Source: Methyloversatilis universalis FAM5 (GTDB taxonomy: Bacteria > Pseudomonadota > Gammaproteobacteria > Burkholderiales > Rhodocyclaceae). From it: 64,000 nucleotides of DNA. Shown here in pieces: positions 1 through 9,769 of this stretch; the first letter of the stretch is position 1, and every line of letters begins with the position of its first letter. The position numbers and the translations under genes were made by a program. The notes under the pieces are model-generated. The model saw only the letters and a program-made list of their open reading frames with translations, was not told where the DNA came from and searched no databases. Location: the NCBI RefSeq assembly GCF_000214035.2, contig NZ_AFHG01000057.1, positions 124,001 to 188,000 on the forward strand. Direction: 5' to 3'.

Positions 1-417
1 GTCCTGCTCGCGTGTTTTCGCGTTGACCTCGATCGCCTTCTCGCGCCGGGCCTCCGCCGCGCGCTGCTTGTCCGCGCGACGCGCCTCGGCCGACCGGCGG
101 CGGATGTCGCGCTCGATGTCGCCGGCCTGGATCTCCAGCCGGCGGGCGGCGGTCGTGCTGCCACGATAGGCCTCGTCGGCGCGTTCCAGGCAGGACGACA
201 CCAGCGTGCGCTGCCAGCATTCGGTGTAAGCGGCGTCGCGTACCCGCACCGCCTCTTCCTTCTTCGTCTTCGCCTGTTCCTTCAGTTCGGCCGCCTGGGT
301 GCGCATCCGGTCGCGTTCCTCGTCCGGAAAATCGTCGACCGGTGCTTGCGCATGAATGAGACCGGCGGCGGCGAACGCCGCCAGTCCGGTCAGGGTGCGC
401 AGGGCAAACTTGTTCAC
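1..417 (-). CDS. Exported coiled-coil-like protein of unknown function (3' end outside window)
   Basis: The reading frame is open from a GTG at 417 to the window edge, giving 139 codons with the C-terminus missing. GTG is chosen because an AGAGGA ribosome site lies 7 bases upstream and a signal peptide starts there (hydrophobic stretch followed by Ala-X-Ala near residues 21-24). The mature part is highly charged (many Glu, Arg, Lys, Ala), with two Cys around residues 66 and 74, and is predicted mostly helical. I do not recognise the family. Function is unknown; a periplasmic location is inferred from the signal peptide. Confidence 0.6.
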   Translation of the reverse strand, partial: MNKFALRTLTGLAAFAAAGLIHAQAPVDDFPDEERDRMRTQAAELKEQAKTKKEEAVRVRDAAYTECWQRTLVSSCLERADEAYRGSTTAARRLEIQAGDIERDIRRRSAEARRADKQRAAEARREKAIEVNAKTREQD

Positions 418-764
418 GTGCTGTCCTCTTGCTTGGGGGGCGGCGCGCTGTGACGCCGCCGCCGGTTCATCGATCCGGAGCGATCCGTGCCCGCTCGCGG
501 CCGGAGCGCCCGTGATCCTACTCTGCAACCGTGATCGACCGCGACCGGCTGCGCTTCCTGCAGCAACGCGGCAGCGCGCATGAGGACGTACATGCGCTGC
601 GCGAGGTTGCGCAGCGGGCCGGTTTCCGGATCTGCAGTGCGCGGGTCGCAGGGGTGAGGACAGGCGGCGCAGTGGGCGCCGGCGCCGTAAGGCGAGGGTC
701 GCGCCGATCGCAGGGTGTTCGCGGCCTGCGCGTGATGTCCGTATCGGGGCAGGCCGCGGCCCGG
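418..764. other. Non-coding stretch, no recognised element
   Basis: This gap lies between two minus-strand genes. Open frames across it look like compositional artefacts of high G+C. I see no hairpin with a T-tract, no repeat shared with the rest of the window and no RNA gene. Confidence 0.4.
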
Positions 765-947
765 TCAGATCTGTACCGTGCTCGAAGGACGCAGCACGTA
801 GCCCACCACCGCCAGTCCGCCGAAGCACAGCGCCGCGCCGGACAGGCCGGCGACCAGGGCGGAGGCCGACGCGACGGCGCAGAAGGGCAGCGCGTGGCGT
901 GTCGCCGAACGGTAGCCGGCGCGCATGAAGCGATTGATCCGTTTCAT
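765..947 (-). CDS. Small membrane protein, hypothetical
   Basis: A 60-residue protein with a basic N-terminus (MKRINRFMRAGYR) and one long hydrophobic stretch over residues 22-52 that could form one or two membrane segments. A GGAGA ribosome site lies 6-7 bases upstream of the ATG, which is the main reason to accept such a short gene. The family is not recognised. It stands alone between the 5' partial gene and the amtB terminator. Confidence 0.45.
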   Translation of the reverse strand: MKRINRFMRAGYRSATRHALPFCAVASASALVAGLSGAALCFGGLAVVGYVLRPSSTVQI

Positions 948-1116
948 TTCCGTCTCCTGCAGAGGGGGAGGTCAGTGTGGCCCGGTCTGGCGCGGGATCA
1001 TCGCGACAATAGCGCGGAATTCCATGTGCGATTCGTGCGATTTCAGACACTTGGAGGCGAAACTTCGGGTCTTGTGTGTCTTTGTGTAAGGGTGAAACGG
1101 CGGCGAAACAAGGGCG

Positions 1117-1142
1117 AAAAAAAGGGCGCCCGAAGGCGCCCT
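1117..1142 (-). terminator. Rho-independent terminator of the glnK-amtB operon
   Basis: On the minus strand an 8-bp G+C stem (AGGGCGCC/GGCGCCCT) with a four-base loop is followed by a run of seven T. It begins 32 bases beyond the amtB stop, so it is placed to end the torF-glnK-amtB transcript. Confidence 0.85.
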
Positions 1143-1174
1143 AACCATTGCTGGAGGAGTGTTCTGTCCGTCGA

Positions 1175-2683
1175 TCAGAGACGGTAGGCGGTTTCGCCGT
1201 GGGCGGTCACGTCCAGGCCTTCGCGCTCTTCGTCTTCCGGCACACGCAGGCCGATGAAGATATCGACCAGCTTGAAGGCGATGAAGGACACGACGGCAGT
1301 CCAGATGATGGTCACGCCGACCGCGGTGGCCTGGGTGATCACCTGACCCATGATGTCGTAGCCTTCGGCCACGCCGTTGGTCACGTAGTCATACACGCCG
1401 GTGCCGCCGAGCGAGGGCGAGGCGAACACGCCGGTCAGGATGGCACCCAGGATGCCGCCCACGCCATGCACGCCGAACACGTCGAGCGCGTCATCGGCGC
1501 CGAGCATGTGCTTCAGGCCATTCACGCCCCACAGGCAGACGATGCCGGACACCAGACCCATGATCAGGGCACCCATCGGGCCGACGAAGCCGCAGGCCGG
1601 GGTGATGGCGACCAGACCGGCCACTGCGCCCGACGCTGCACCCAGCATCGACGGCTTGCCCTTCAGGATCCATTCGCCCATCAGCCAGGACACGGTGGCG
1701 GCGGCGGTGGCGATCAGCGTGGTGGCGAAGGCCAGCACGGCGGTACCGTTGGCTTCCAGGTTGGAGCCGGCGTTGAAACCGAACCAGCCCACCCACAGCA
1801 GCGAGGCGCCGACCATGGTCATCACCAGCGAGTGCGGCGCCATCGATTCCTTGCCGTAGCCGACACGCTTGCCGACCATGTAGGCGCCCACCAGACCGGC
1901 CACGCCGGCGTTGATGTGCACCACGGTGCCGCCCGCGAAGTCCAGCGCGCCCTTGGCCCACAGGAAACCGGCGTTGCTGGTGACGGTGGCCAGGGTTTCA
2001 GCCGAGGTGATCGCGTCCGGGCCGTCCCAGTACCACACCATGTGCGCGACCGGGATGTAGCTGAACGTGAACCACAGCACCGAGAACAGCAGCACGGCGG
2101 AGAACTTCACGCGCTCGGCGAAGGCGCCGATGATCAGTGCGGCGGTGATGCCGGCAAAGGTCGACTGGAAGGCGGCGAAGATCATTTCAGGGATGTACAC
2201 ACCCTTGCTGAAGGTCGCGCCCAGCGAATCGATGGTGACGCCCTTCAGGAAGAGCTTGTCCAGCGTGCCGATGAAGGGGTTGCCCGCGGTGAAGGCCAGC
2301 GAGTAGCCATACACGAACCAGAGCACCACGATCAGCGAGAACACGGTCATCACCTGCATCAGGATGGACAGCATGTTCTTCGAACGCACCAGGCCGCCGT
2401 AGAACAGCGCCAGGCCCGGCACCGCCATCATGATGACCAGGATGGAGGCCAGCATCATCCAGACGGTATCGCCCTTGTTGAAGCTGGGGGCCGGTGCGGC
2501 TTCGGCCGCAGCGGGTGCCGCTTCGGCGGCGGCCGGAGCCGCTTCCGGTGCAGCGGGGGCAGCAGCCGGCGCAGCCGCTTCCGCGGTCGCGGCGGCAGGC
2601 GCTGCCGGGGGGTCTTCTGCCATGACAGGCGCTGCCAGGCCGATGGCCAGCGTGGCGCACAGGATGCTCAAAAAGCGCTTCAT
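1175..2683 (-). CDS. amtB: Ammonium transporter AmtB
   Basis: Inner-membrane Amt/Rh/MEP channel that takes up ammonium. The 502-residue product has a signal peptide (1-22) and an unusual Ala/Pro-rich linker (about 24-66). About eleven membrane helices follow. The twin pore histidines are visible as H256 in VVHINAG and H406 in FGVHGVGG. The open frame extends upstream, but the start at 2683 is preferred because the signal peptide begins there with a GGGAGA site just before it. It lies 13 bases after glnK, the usual pairing in which GlnK plugs AmtB when nitrogen is plentiful. Confidence 0.95.
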   Translation of the reverse strand: MKRFLSILCATLAIGLAAPVMAEDPPAAPAAATAEAAAPAAAPAAPEAAPAAAEAAPAAAEAAPAPSFNKGDTVWMMLASILVIMMAVPGLALFYGGLVRSKNMLSILMQVMTVFSLIVVLWFVYGYSLAFTAGNPFIGTLDKLFLKGVTIDSLGATFSKGVYIPEMIFAAFQSTFAGITAALIIGAFAERVKFSAVLLFSVLWFTFSYIPVAHMVWYWDGPDAITSAETLATVTSNAGFLWAKGALDFAGGTVVHINAGVAGLVGAYMVGKRVGYGKESMAPHSLVMTMVGASLLWVGWFGFNAGSNLEANGTAVLAFATTLIATAAATVSWLMGEWILKGKPSMLGAASGAVAGLVAITPACGFVGPMGALIMGLVSGIVCLWGVNGLKHMLGADDALDVFGVHGVGGILGAILTGVFASPSLGGTGVYDYVTNGVAEGYDIMGQVITQATAVGVTIIWTAVVSFIAFKLVDIFIGLRVPEDEEREGLDVTAHGETAYRL

Positions 2684-2696
2684 CTCCCGTTCTCCC

Positions 2697-3867
<1,171 letters not shown>

Positions 3868-3910
3868 GAGGTTCACTCCTGGATTGTTGGGAAGACTGCT
3901 CGACCTTCCT

Positions 3911-3926
3911 TGCATGGAGCGTGCCA
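3911..3926 (-). promoter_or_regulatory. Sigma54 (RpoN) promoter for torF-glnK-amtB
   Basis: Read on the minus strand the bases are TGGCACGCTCCATGCA. The -24 GG and -12 GC are separated by exactly ten bases, as RpoN requires, and the flanks match the TGGCAC-N5-TTGCA consensus closely. It sits 44 bases upstream of the torF start. NtrC dependence is inferred from the gene content and from a dyad further upstream. Confidence 0.75.
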
Positions 3927-4031
3927 GCAAAAGAATCCACGTTTATTCAATGGCTTGTAATGTTTTGACACGAATGACTGCGCGCACCTCGCGGCCCCTT
4001 GCCCCAAGTTCACGCGCAGGAAAACCGGTGG

Positions 4032-4046
4032 GCACCAAAGCGGTGC
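4032..4046. promoter_or_regulatory. NtrC-type enhancer site
   Basis: GCACC-AAAGC-GGTGC is a perfect 5+5 dyad with a five-base spacer and fits the NtrC core (GCACC-N5-GGTGC). It is about 105 bases upstream of the -24 element of the sigma54 promoter, a normal enhancer distance. Only one site of this quality was found. Confidence 0.6.
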
Positions 4047-4253
4047 GCAAAGGGTCGGGTTCGGTTGTCCGGCTCGCCGGCGTGCGCGAAATCGGTGCCC
4101 GCGCGCACCGGATCACACCATCGTCATGCATTGCCGGGTCTGCCGGTTCGCGTCAGTGCGGCCTTTGACGGCACAATGCGCGGCGTGGCGGCCGCTGTCG
4201 GCGGTTCGAGGCGTGCCGCGTTGTATACATATGCTGACTGTCAGGAGAGTGCG

Positions 4254-4502
4254 ATGCTCAATCCCAAGATGCTCGAAGAATTGTCCAGCCGCTTTTCCGA
4301 ACTGATCGCCGCCAGCCCGGCGCGCGATCTCGAAAAGAACGCCAAGGCCATGGCCAGCGCCATGTTCTCGCGGCTGGATCTGGTCACGCGCGAGGAATTC
4401 GACGTGCAGAAAGAGGTGCTGGCGCGCACCCGCGCCCAGCTCGACGCGCTGGAAGCACGGGTGGCCGAACTGGAGCGACGCCTCGCCGCAGGCGAGCGCT
4501 GA
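4254..4502 (+). CDS. ubiK: Ubiquinone biosynthesis accessory factor UbiK
   Basis: An 82-residue protein with the UbiK/YqiC pattern: an amphipathic N-terminal helix (MLNPKMLEELSSRFSELI), a middle segment with Lys-Ala repeats, and a C-terminal coiled coil rich in Ala, Arg and Glu. UbiK binds UbiJ and helps organise the ubiquinone-synthesising complex and its lipid intermediates. The ATG at 4254 follows CAGGAGAG; the longer open frame is an artefact. Its partner gene ubiJ is also in this window (48237-48815) but not adjacent. Confidence 0.85.
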   Translation: MLNPKMLEELSSRFSELIAASPARDLEKNAKAMASAMFSRLDLVTREEFDVQKEVLARTRAQLDALEARVAELERRLAAGER

Positions 4503-4582
4503 TCCGGCCGGCCGCGGAATCCCGCGGAATCTTTTCGTCGCTGGCGCATCAACACCAGCGACTGCACTCAGATGGAGAATCC

Positions 4583-5170
4583 ATGATCTTTCCGCATTTC
4601 GCGACTGTCGCCCGCACGCTGACCGCGTCGGTCGTGCTGGCCGGCCTCGCGTTCGCCCAGCCGGCCGCAGCGGCGTCCTACACCCGCGTGCTGCCCGAGA
4701 AGAGCACGCTCGCCTTCGTGTCGAGCCAGATGGGCGTATCGGTGGACGGCAGCTTCAAGCGCTTCACCGCCACGCTGGATTTCGACCCGGCGAAGCCGGA
4801 AGCCGGCAAGGCCACGCTGGACATCGATCTTGCCTCCATCGACGCGGGCGGACCGGAAGCCAATGACGAGGTGAAGGGCAAGAACTGGTTCGACGTGAAG
4901 CAGTTTCCGACCGCCCGCTTCGTGTCCAGCTCGGTCAAGCCGCTCGGCAGCAACAAGTACGAAGTGCGCGGCCAGATGACCATACGCGGCAAGTCGCGCG
5001 ACGTGGTCGCACCCTTCACCCTGAAGCCGGACGGCGCGGGTGCGGTGCTGGAAGGCGGCTTCCAGCTCAAGCGCCTGGACTATGGCATCGGCACCGGCGC
5101 CTGGGGCGACACCTCGGTCGTCGCCGACGAAGTGCAGATCAAGTTCCGGCTGACCGTGGCCGGCAAGTAA
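4583..5170 (+). CDS. YceI family periplasmic protein (first copy)
   Basis: A 195-residue exported protein. The signal peptide ends near residue 31 (AAAA-SY), and the YceI lipocalin-like barrel fills the rest, with the family pattern of alternating strands, FxPxKPE-like motif near residue 70 and a C-terminal KFRLTV strand. YceI proteins bind isoprenoid-type lipids such as polyprenyl chains. A second YceI gene follows about 100 bases downstream on the same strand. The neighbouring ubiK makes a link to quinone or isoprenoid lipids possible but unproven. Confidence 0.85.
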   Translation: MIFPHFATVARTLTASVVLAGLAFAQPAAAASYTRVLPEKSTLAFVSSQMGVSVDGSFKRFTATLDFDPAKPEAGKATLDIDLASIDAGGPEANDEVKGKNWFDVKQFPTARFVSSSVKPLGSNKYEVRGQMTIRGKSRDVVAPFTLKPDGAGAVLEGGFQLKRLDYGIGTGAWGDTSVVADEVQIKFRLTVAGK

Positions 5171-5271
5171 GCGGCCCTCCGGCCACATCCTCCATTCGAA
5201 CGGCGGCCGGCACGACCGGCCGCAGGCGACGGGCGTTTCGCCCGCCCGCCATCCTTACCGGGAGTTTCCGC

Positions 5272-5847
5272 ATGAAGAAGACCCTGATCGCCCTGTTCGG
5301 CGCCTTCGCCGGCCTGTCCATGACCGCCGGCGCGATGGCGGCCGACAGCTTCACGATAGACAGCCGCCACACCTTTCCGGTGTTCGAGGTGAACCACCTC
5401 GGCTTCTCGACCCAGCGCGGCCGCTTCAACAACGTGACCGGCAAGATCATGCTGGTGCCGTCGCAGAAGAGCGGCAGCATCGAGGTGACCATAGACAGCG
5501 CCTCGATCGACATGGGCATGGACGCCTGGGACAAGCAGATGCGCGGCGAGGATTTCTTCAATGTCGAGAAATTCCCGAACATGAGCTTCAAGTCCACCAG
5601 GCTCGTCTACGACGGCGACAAGCTGGTTGGCGCGGAAGGCGATTTCACGCTGCTGGGCGTGACCAGGCCGGTCAAGCTGGAGGTGAAGGGTTTCACCTGC
5701 GGCACCCACCCGATCAACAAGAAGGCCCTGTGCGGCGCCGACATTTCCACCGTCATCAAGCGCTCCGAATTCGGCATGACCAAGTACGTGCCGAGCATTT
5801 CCGACGACGTCGTGATCAAGATTCCGGTCGAGGCGTTCAAGGACTGA
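5272..5847 (+). CDS. YceI family periplasmic protein (second copy)
   Basis: A 191-residue exported protein with a clear signal peptide ending at AMA-AD (residue 23) and the YceI barrel after it (DSRHTFPVFEVNHLGFSTQRG near the N-terminus of the mature chain). It has two Cys around residues 143 and 154 that could form a disulphide. It differs substantially from the copy upstream, so this is an old duplication or two subfamilies rather than a recent repeat. An upstream purine-rich site (CGGGAG) supports the start. Confidence 0.88.
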   Translation: MKKTLIALFGAFAGLSMTAGAMAADSFTIDSRHTFPVFEVNHLGFSTQRGRFNNVTGKIMLVPSQKSGSIEVTIDSASIDMGMDAWDKQMRGEDFFNVEKFPNMSFKSTRLVYDGDKLVGAEGDFTLLGVTRPVKLEVKGFTCGTHPINKKALCGADISTVIKRSEFGMTKYVPSISDDVVIKIPVEAFKD

Positions 5848-5999
5848 TCCTGCACGCGACGGGCGCGGCGAGCGGCCGCGCCGGCGTTGCCCGGTGCGGG
5901 CATCGCGCTGTGTTAACCCGCTACCACCCCGCCTGTCCCTGTCCGTAGCACGTTAGCGGCCTGCGCGCGCCGCGCGCATCCACACGTGAGGAGACGGAC

Positions 6000-6578
6000 A
6001 TGAAGGCAAAGAAAATCCTGCTGCTGGCCGGTGATTTCGTCGAGGACTACGAAATCATGGTGCCCTTCCAGGCGCTGCAGGCGGTGGGCCACACCGTGCA
6101 TGCGGTGTGTCCGGACAAGAAGGCGGGCGACCAGATCGCCACCGCCATCCACGACTTCGAAGGCCAGCAGACCTATTCCGAGAAGCGCGGCCACAACTTC
6201 ACGCTGAACGCCACCTTCGACAGCGTGAAGGTCGAGGATTACGACGCGCTGGTGATTCCGGGCGGCCGTGCGCCGGAGTACCTGCGCATGGACGACAAGG
6301 TGCTGGCCATGGTCCGTCACTTCGCGCAGGCCGACAAGCCGATCGCCGCCATCTGTCACGGCGCCCAGCTGCTGGCCGGCGCCAAGGTTCTTGAGGGCCG
6401 CCTGTGCTCCGCCTATCCGGCCTGCCGCGCCGAGGTCGAGCTGGCCGGTGGCCGCTATGCCGACATCGCGATCGACGGCGCCGTGACCGACCGCAATCTG
6501 GTGACCGCGCCGGCCTGGCCGGCCCACCCGGCGTGGATTTCGCAGTTCCTCGCGGTGCTCGGCACGCGCATCGAGTAA
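6000..6578 (+). CDS. DJ-1/PfpI family protein
   Basis: A 192-residue class I glutamine-amidotransferase-like protein. The nucleophile elbow AICHGAQLL holds the conserved Cys (about residue 119) and His, and the glutamate near the N-terminus (DFVEDYE) is in place. Family members act as peptidases, deglycases or chaperones; the sequence does not decide among these. A GAGGAGA site precedes the ATG. It appears to be a single-gene unit. Confidence 0.85.
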   Translation: MKAKKILLLAGDFVEDYEIMVPFQALQAVGHTVHAVCPDKKAGDQIATAIHDFEGQQTYSEKRGHNFTLNATFDSVKVEDYDALVIPGGRAPEYLRMDDKVLAMVRHFAQADKPIAAICHGAQLLAGAKVLEGRLCSAYPACRAEVELAGGRYADIAIDGAVTDRNLVTAPAWPAHPAWISQFLAVLGTRIE

Positions 6579-6643
6579 GCGGACGCTGCGGGGCGCGTGC
6601 GCCCCGTCTGCGCTGTCTACAATAGGCGCAGGAGGTGTCACCC

Positions 6644-7027
6644 ATGTGCCAGATCTTCATCCGTGCCGATCCCGAGCTCTACGTCATGCGCAGCCGTTCG
6701 CTGCGGCTGCGCGGCGTCGCCACCAGCATCCGGCTGGAGAACCAGTTCTGGGACGTGCTGGAAGAGATCGGCGCGCGCGACGGCCTGACGCTGCCGCGGC
6801 TCATTTCGAAGCTGTACGACGAACTGGCCGAAGCGGGCGGCGGCGATGGCGCCCACCTGCTGCCGGCCAACTTCACTTCCTTCCTGCGCGTGTGCTGCGG
6901 CCGCTACATGGCGCTGCAGCTGGCGGGCGCGATTCCGGCGGACACCCGGGTCGCGATTTCCTCGCTCGACGCCGAGCGGGTGCTGGCCGCCGAACGGCCG
7001 CGCACCGCGGCCAACAAGGTGGCCTGA
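6644..7027 (+). CDS. Ribbon-helix-helix domain protein (RHH_4 type)
   Basis: A 127-residue protein. Residues 16-60 (RSLRLRGVATSIRLENQFWD and following) fit the ribbon-helix-helix fold often annotated as aryl-sulfate sulfotransferase-associated RHH_4; the C-terminal half is helical. Start ATG 6644 is favoured over GTG 6635 because AGGAGG lies 8 bases before it. The stop overlaps the start of the next gene by one base, so the two are coupled. DNA binding is inferred from fold only. Confidence 0.7.
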   Translation: MCQIFIRADPELYVMRSRSLRLRGVATSIRLENQFWDVLEEIGARDGLTLPRLISKLYDELAEAGGGDGAHLLPANFTSFLRVCCGRYMALQLAGAIPADTRVAISSLDAERVLAAERPRTAANKVA

Positions 7028-7530
7028 TGACGGTACTGAAGTACCTGTCGGCCTACCCGGCCCACATCCAGGACCAGGTGCGCGCGCTGATCGAGCAGGA
7101 CAGGCTGGCCGAGACGCTGCGGGTGCGCTATCCGGACCGGCACGCGGTGCGCAGCGATTCGGCGCTGTACGACTACGTGCTCGAACTGAAGAACCGCCAT
7201 CTGCGCACCGCGCCGCCGGTCAGCAAGGTTGCCTACGACAGCGGCCTCGGTCTGGTGGCGAAGGCGCTCGGCACGCAGACCACCATTTCGCGGGTGCAGG
7301 GCGCGAAGCTCAAGAGCAAGCGGGAAATCCGGGTCGCCACGCTGTTCCGCGACTGCGCGCCCGAATTCCTGAAGATGATCGTGGTGCACGAACTGGCCCA
7401 CCTGAAGGTGCGCGACCACGACAAGAGCTTCTACGCGCTGTGCGAGCACATGGAGCCGCGCTACCACCAGTACGAATTCGACCTCAGGCTGCACCTGACC
7501 TGTCTCGATCTCGCCGGCCGCGCAGCCTGA
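7027..7530 (+). CDS. YgjP-type zinc metallopeptidase-like protein (DUF45)
   Basis: A 167-residue protein with the gluzincin motif VVHELAHLKVRDHDKSFY near residues 118-135: two His and Glu of HExxH followed by a third His, which matches the YgjP/DUF45 family. No signal peptide is present, so it should be cytoplasmic. The natural substrate of the family is not settled. It is translationally coupled to the ribbon-helix-helix gene. Confidence 0.8.
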   Translation: MTVLKYLSAYPAHIQDQVRALIEQDRLAETLRVRYPDRHAVRSDSALYDYVLELKNRHLRTAPPVSKVAYDSGLGLVAKALGTQTTISRVQGAKLKSKREIRVATLFRDCAPEFLKMIVVHELAHLKVRDHDKSFYALCEHMEPRYHQYEFDLRLHLTCLDLAGRAA

Positions 7531-7555
7531 GCGGCAGCGGCGCTACACTGCGCCG

Positions 7556-8485
7556 ATGGACATGACCCTGCGCCCGCCCACCGTTTCCCTCGTGCTCGGC
7601 TCCGGCGGTGCCCGCGGCCTGGCCCACATCGGCGTCATCCGCGAACTGCAGGCCCGCGGCTACGACATCCGCGCCATTTCCGGCTCGTCCATGGGCGCGG
7701 TGGTCGGCGGCATCCATGCCGCCAGCGGGCTGGACGCCTATGAACAGTGGGTGACCGGCCTGGCGCAGTCCGACGTGTTCCGGCTGCTGGACTGGACCTT
7801 TTCCGGCGGCGGCCTGATCCGCGGTTCGCTGCTGATGAGCCGGCTGCGCGATCTGGTTGGCGACTGCGATATCGAGGCGCTGCCGCTGCCCTATACCGCG
7901 GTGGCGGTGGACATCGAGCGCGGCCGCGAAGTGTGGTTCACCGATGGTCCGCTGTTCGAGGCGATGCGTGCGTCGATGGCGGTGCCCTCCATCTTCACGC
8001 CCCATCCCTACCGCGGCCGCATGCTGGTCGATGGCGGTCTGTTGAACCCGGTTCCGGTGGCGCCCACCCAGCGCACGCTGAGCGATCTCACCGTGGTGGT
8101 GGACCTGAATGGCGAGGCGGCCGATCCGCCGCCGCTGCGCAAGGCGGCCGGTGACGACGCGCCCGGCCTGCTTGCCCGGCTGCGCGGCTATCTGCCTGGC
8201 GGCAGCGACGACACGCAGGCCGCAGCGACCCGTCTCGCGATGTCCGATGTGCTGATGCGGTCGCTCGAAACCATGCAGTCCGCCATCACCCGCCAGCATC
8301 TGGCCACCTTCTGGCCCGACGTGGTGATTTCGGTCCCGAAGAACGCCTGCGCCTTTCACGAGTTTCATCTGGCGGCGCCGCTGATCGCGCTTGGCCGCAC
8401 GCTGGCGGCCGAGGCGCTGGATGCGTTCGAACGCGGCCGCGCCCGCAACGGCCACACACCACTGCGCACCGACCGCGGACAATGA
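7556..8485 (+). CDS. Patatin-like phospholipase (RssA/NTE type)
   Basis: A 309-residue serine hydrolase. The oxyanion loop GSGGARG (about residues 15-21), the nucleophile motif GSSMG (about 44-48) and the DGG catalytic Asp motif (about 161-163) are all present, so the Ser/Asp dyad is intact. Family members hydrolyse acyl chains from phospholipids. No signal peptide is seen. The gene ends in a four-base overlap with the following cupin gene. Confidence 0.88.
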   Translation: MDMTLRPPTVSLVLGSGGARGLAHIGVIRELQARGYDIRAISGSSMGAVVGGIHAASGLDAYEQWVTGLAQSDVFRLLDWTFSGGGLIRGSLLMSRLRDLVGDCDIEALPLPYTAVAVDIERGREVWFTDGPLFEAMRASMAVPSIFTPHPYRGRMLVDGGLLNPVPVAPTQRTLSDLTVVVDLNGEAADPPPLRKAAGDDAPGLLARLRGYLPGGSDDTQAAATRLAMSDVLMRSLETMQSAITRQHLATFWPDVVISVPKNACAFHEFHLAAPLIALGRTLAAEALDAFERGRARNGHTPLRTDRGQ

Positions 8486-8928
8486 ACCGGACACCGTCCA
8501 TGCAGGCAGCACACGCCCTGATGCTGGCCGCGCTGTGCGCCGGCCTGGCCCACGCGCAGCAGACGCCGCGGCTGATCGATCCGGCACAGGCGGCGTGGTT
8601 CAGCCCGCCGCCGCTGCCGGCGCTGAAGGCCGCCTGGCTGGCCGGCAGCGAAGCCGGCGCCGGCCCCTACCTGCTGCGGGTGCGTCTGGCGGCCGGCGGG
8701 CGCATTCCGCCGCACACCCATCCGGACAGCCGCTACACCACGGTGCTGTCCGGCACGCTGTACGTCGGCTTCGGCGATGCGATGGACGAGGCGCAGGCGG
8801 TCGCGGTGCCGGCCGGCACGGTGTATGAGGCCCCGGCCGGTGTCCGCCACTGGGTGTGGGCGAAGGACGGCGACGTGGAGTACCAGGAATCCGGCGTCGG
8901 TCCGACGGCCACCCATCTGCCGCACTGA
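8482..8928 (+). CDS. Exported cupin-domain protein
   Basis: A 148-residue protein with a signal peptide (cleavage near AHA-QQ, residue 26) and one cupin barrel. Cupin motif 1 is visible as PPHTHPDSRYTTVLSG with two His, and motif 2 as PAGVRHWVW. The metal-binding residues are therefore mostly present, suggesting a small secreted metal-dependent enzyme or binding protein. It overlaps the patatin gene by four bases. Substrate unknown. Confidence 0.8.
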   Translation: MNRTPSMQAAHALMLAALCAGLAHAQQTPRLIDPAQAAWFSPPPLPALKAAWLAGSEAGAGPYLLRVRLAAGGRIPPHTHPDSRYTTVLSGTLYVGFGDAMDEAQAVAVPAGTVYEAPAGVRHWVWAKDGDVEYQESGVGPTATHLPH

Positions 8929-8944
8929 ACCGGGCGGCCGGCGC

Positions 8945-8977
8945 AAAAAAGAAGCCCGGTTCAGCTTCGAACCGGGC
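8945..8977 (-). terminator. Rho-independent terminator of the entericidin gene
   Basis: GCCCGGTTC and GAACCGGGC form a perfect 9-bp stem (8954-8977) with a six-base loop. On the minus strand it is followed by a T-tract (8945-8950), so it ends the transcript of the small lipoprotein gene. It also separates that gene from the convergent cupin gene. Confidence 0.8.
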
Positions 8978-9047
8978 AAGCGCAGGGAGGAGGATGGCGC
9001 CCGGCCGCGGAGGCGCCGGGATGAAACCGGGCATGGGCCCGGCTGCG

Positions 9048-9191
9048 TTACATCTTTTCCTGGACGTTGCGGGCCGCGTCCTGCACCTTCTCGCCACCGG
9101 CTTCGATGTCCTTGCCGGCTCCGGCAATCGTGTTGCAGCCGGCCAGCGCGAAGCCGGCGCATGCCATCAGCAGCGTGATCAGTCGTTTCAT
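9048..9191 (-). CDS. Entericidin A/B family lipoprotein
   Basis: A 47-residue lipoprotein starting MKRLITLLMACAGFALAGC with a lipobox (LAGC, Cys19). The short amphipathic tail (DIEAGGEKVQDAARN) is typical of EcnA/EcnB. Entericidins are small membrane lipoproteins implicated in stress responses and lysis balance. Translation starts after AGGAGAACGACC. Only one entericidin is seen here rather than an ecnA-ecnB pair. Confidence 0.85.
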   Translation of the reverse strand: MKRLITLLMACAGFALAGCNTIAGAGKDIEAGGEKVQDAARNVQEKM

Positions 9192-9223
9192 GGTCGTTCT
9201 CCTGTCAGCCTTCGGTCAGCGGG

Positions 9224-9613
9224 TCAGGTCCGGTTGCGCAGCTGCGCAGCGGTCGGGCGGAAATCGCCCTCGTCATCCCTGTCCAGCGTCAGCATCAGGC
9301 CGTCCTCGACCGGCTGCAGCCGGTAGTCCGGCACTGCCAGCCTGAGCCCGGCATCGCTGCCGCGGGAAATGCGCACCATCGCGTAACGGGCGGCGCGGTC
9401 GCCGTGGCGGGCGGCGATGGTCTGTTCGACCACCCCCACCGTGGCGCCGTCGGCGTCGAACACCTCGCGTCCGTCCATCGCGGACTGGGCGAGGACGGCG
9501 GCCGTGGGAGCGGGGTCGGCGACGCGGCTGCCGCGGCCCAGCTGGTAGGCGGCAAGCAGCGCGATCACCGCCAGGGCTCCGGCCAGCGCGGACAGGAACA
9601 TGCGAACTTTCAT
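9224..9613 (-). CDS. Membrane-anchored exported protein, hypothetical
   Basis: A 129-residue protein with an N-terminal hydrophobic segment (residues 5-25) that is a signal anchor or uncleaved signal peptide. The mature part has a region (REVFDADGATVGVVEQTI and following) that loosely resembles a PRC-barrel strand pattern, but the match is weak. It is followed closely by the entericidin gene on the same strand, so the two may be co-transcribed. Function is not known. Confidence 0.6.
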   Translation of the reverse strand: MKVRMFLSALAGALAVIALLAAYQLGRGSRVADPAPTAAVLAQSAMDGREVFDADGATVGVVEQTIAARHGDRAARYAMVRISRGSDAGLRLAVPDYRLQPVEDGLMLTLDRDDEGDFRPTAAQLRNRT

Positions 9614-9769
9614 CGTCGGCCTCCGTCTTCACGACACGCTGCCAGTATGCGAACTCCATCCTTTTCCGCCTGTCGTCCGGCGCGGCGGGACGATGTAGGA
9701 CAAATCCTGCACGGCCGGGCCGCGCTAGCATGCATGCCTGTATCAAGGCCCGGGCGGAGGCAAGGACGG

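Noticed and set aside
4093-4110. Dyad CGGTGC-N6-GCACCG as a second NtrC site
   Set aside because: The half-sites face the wrong way (GGTGC before GCACC) and the spacer is six bases, unlike the NtrC core.
6589-6606. G+C hairpin after the PfpI gene as an intrinsic terminator
   Set aside because: The 8-base stem is perfect but no T-tract follows on either strand.
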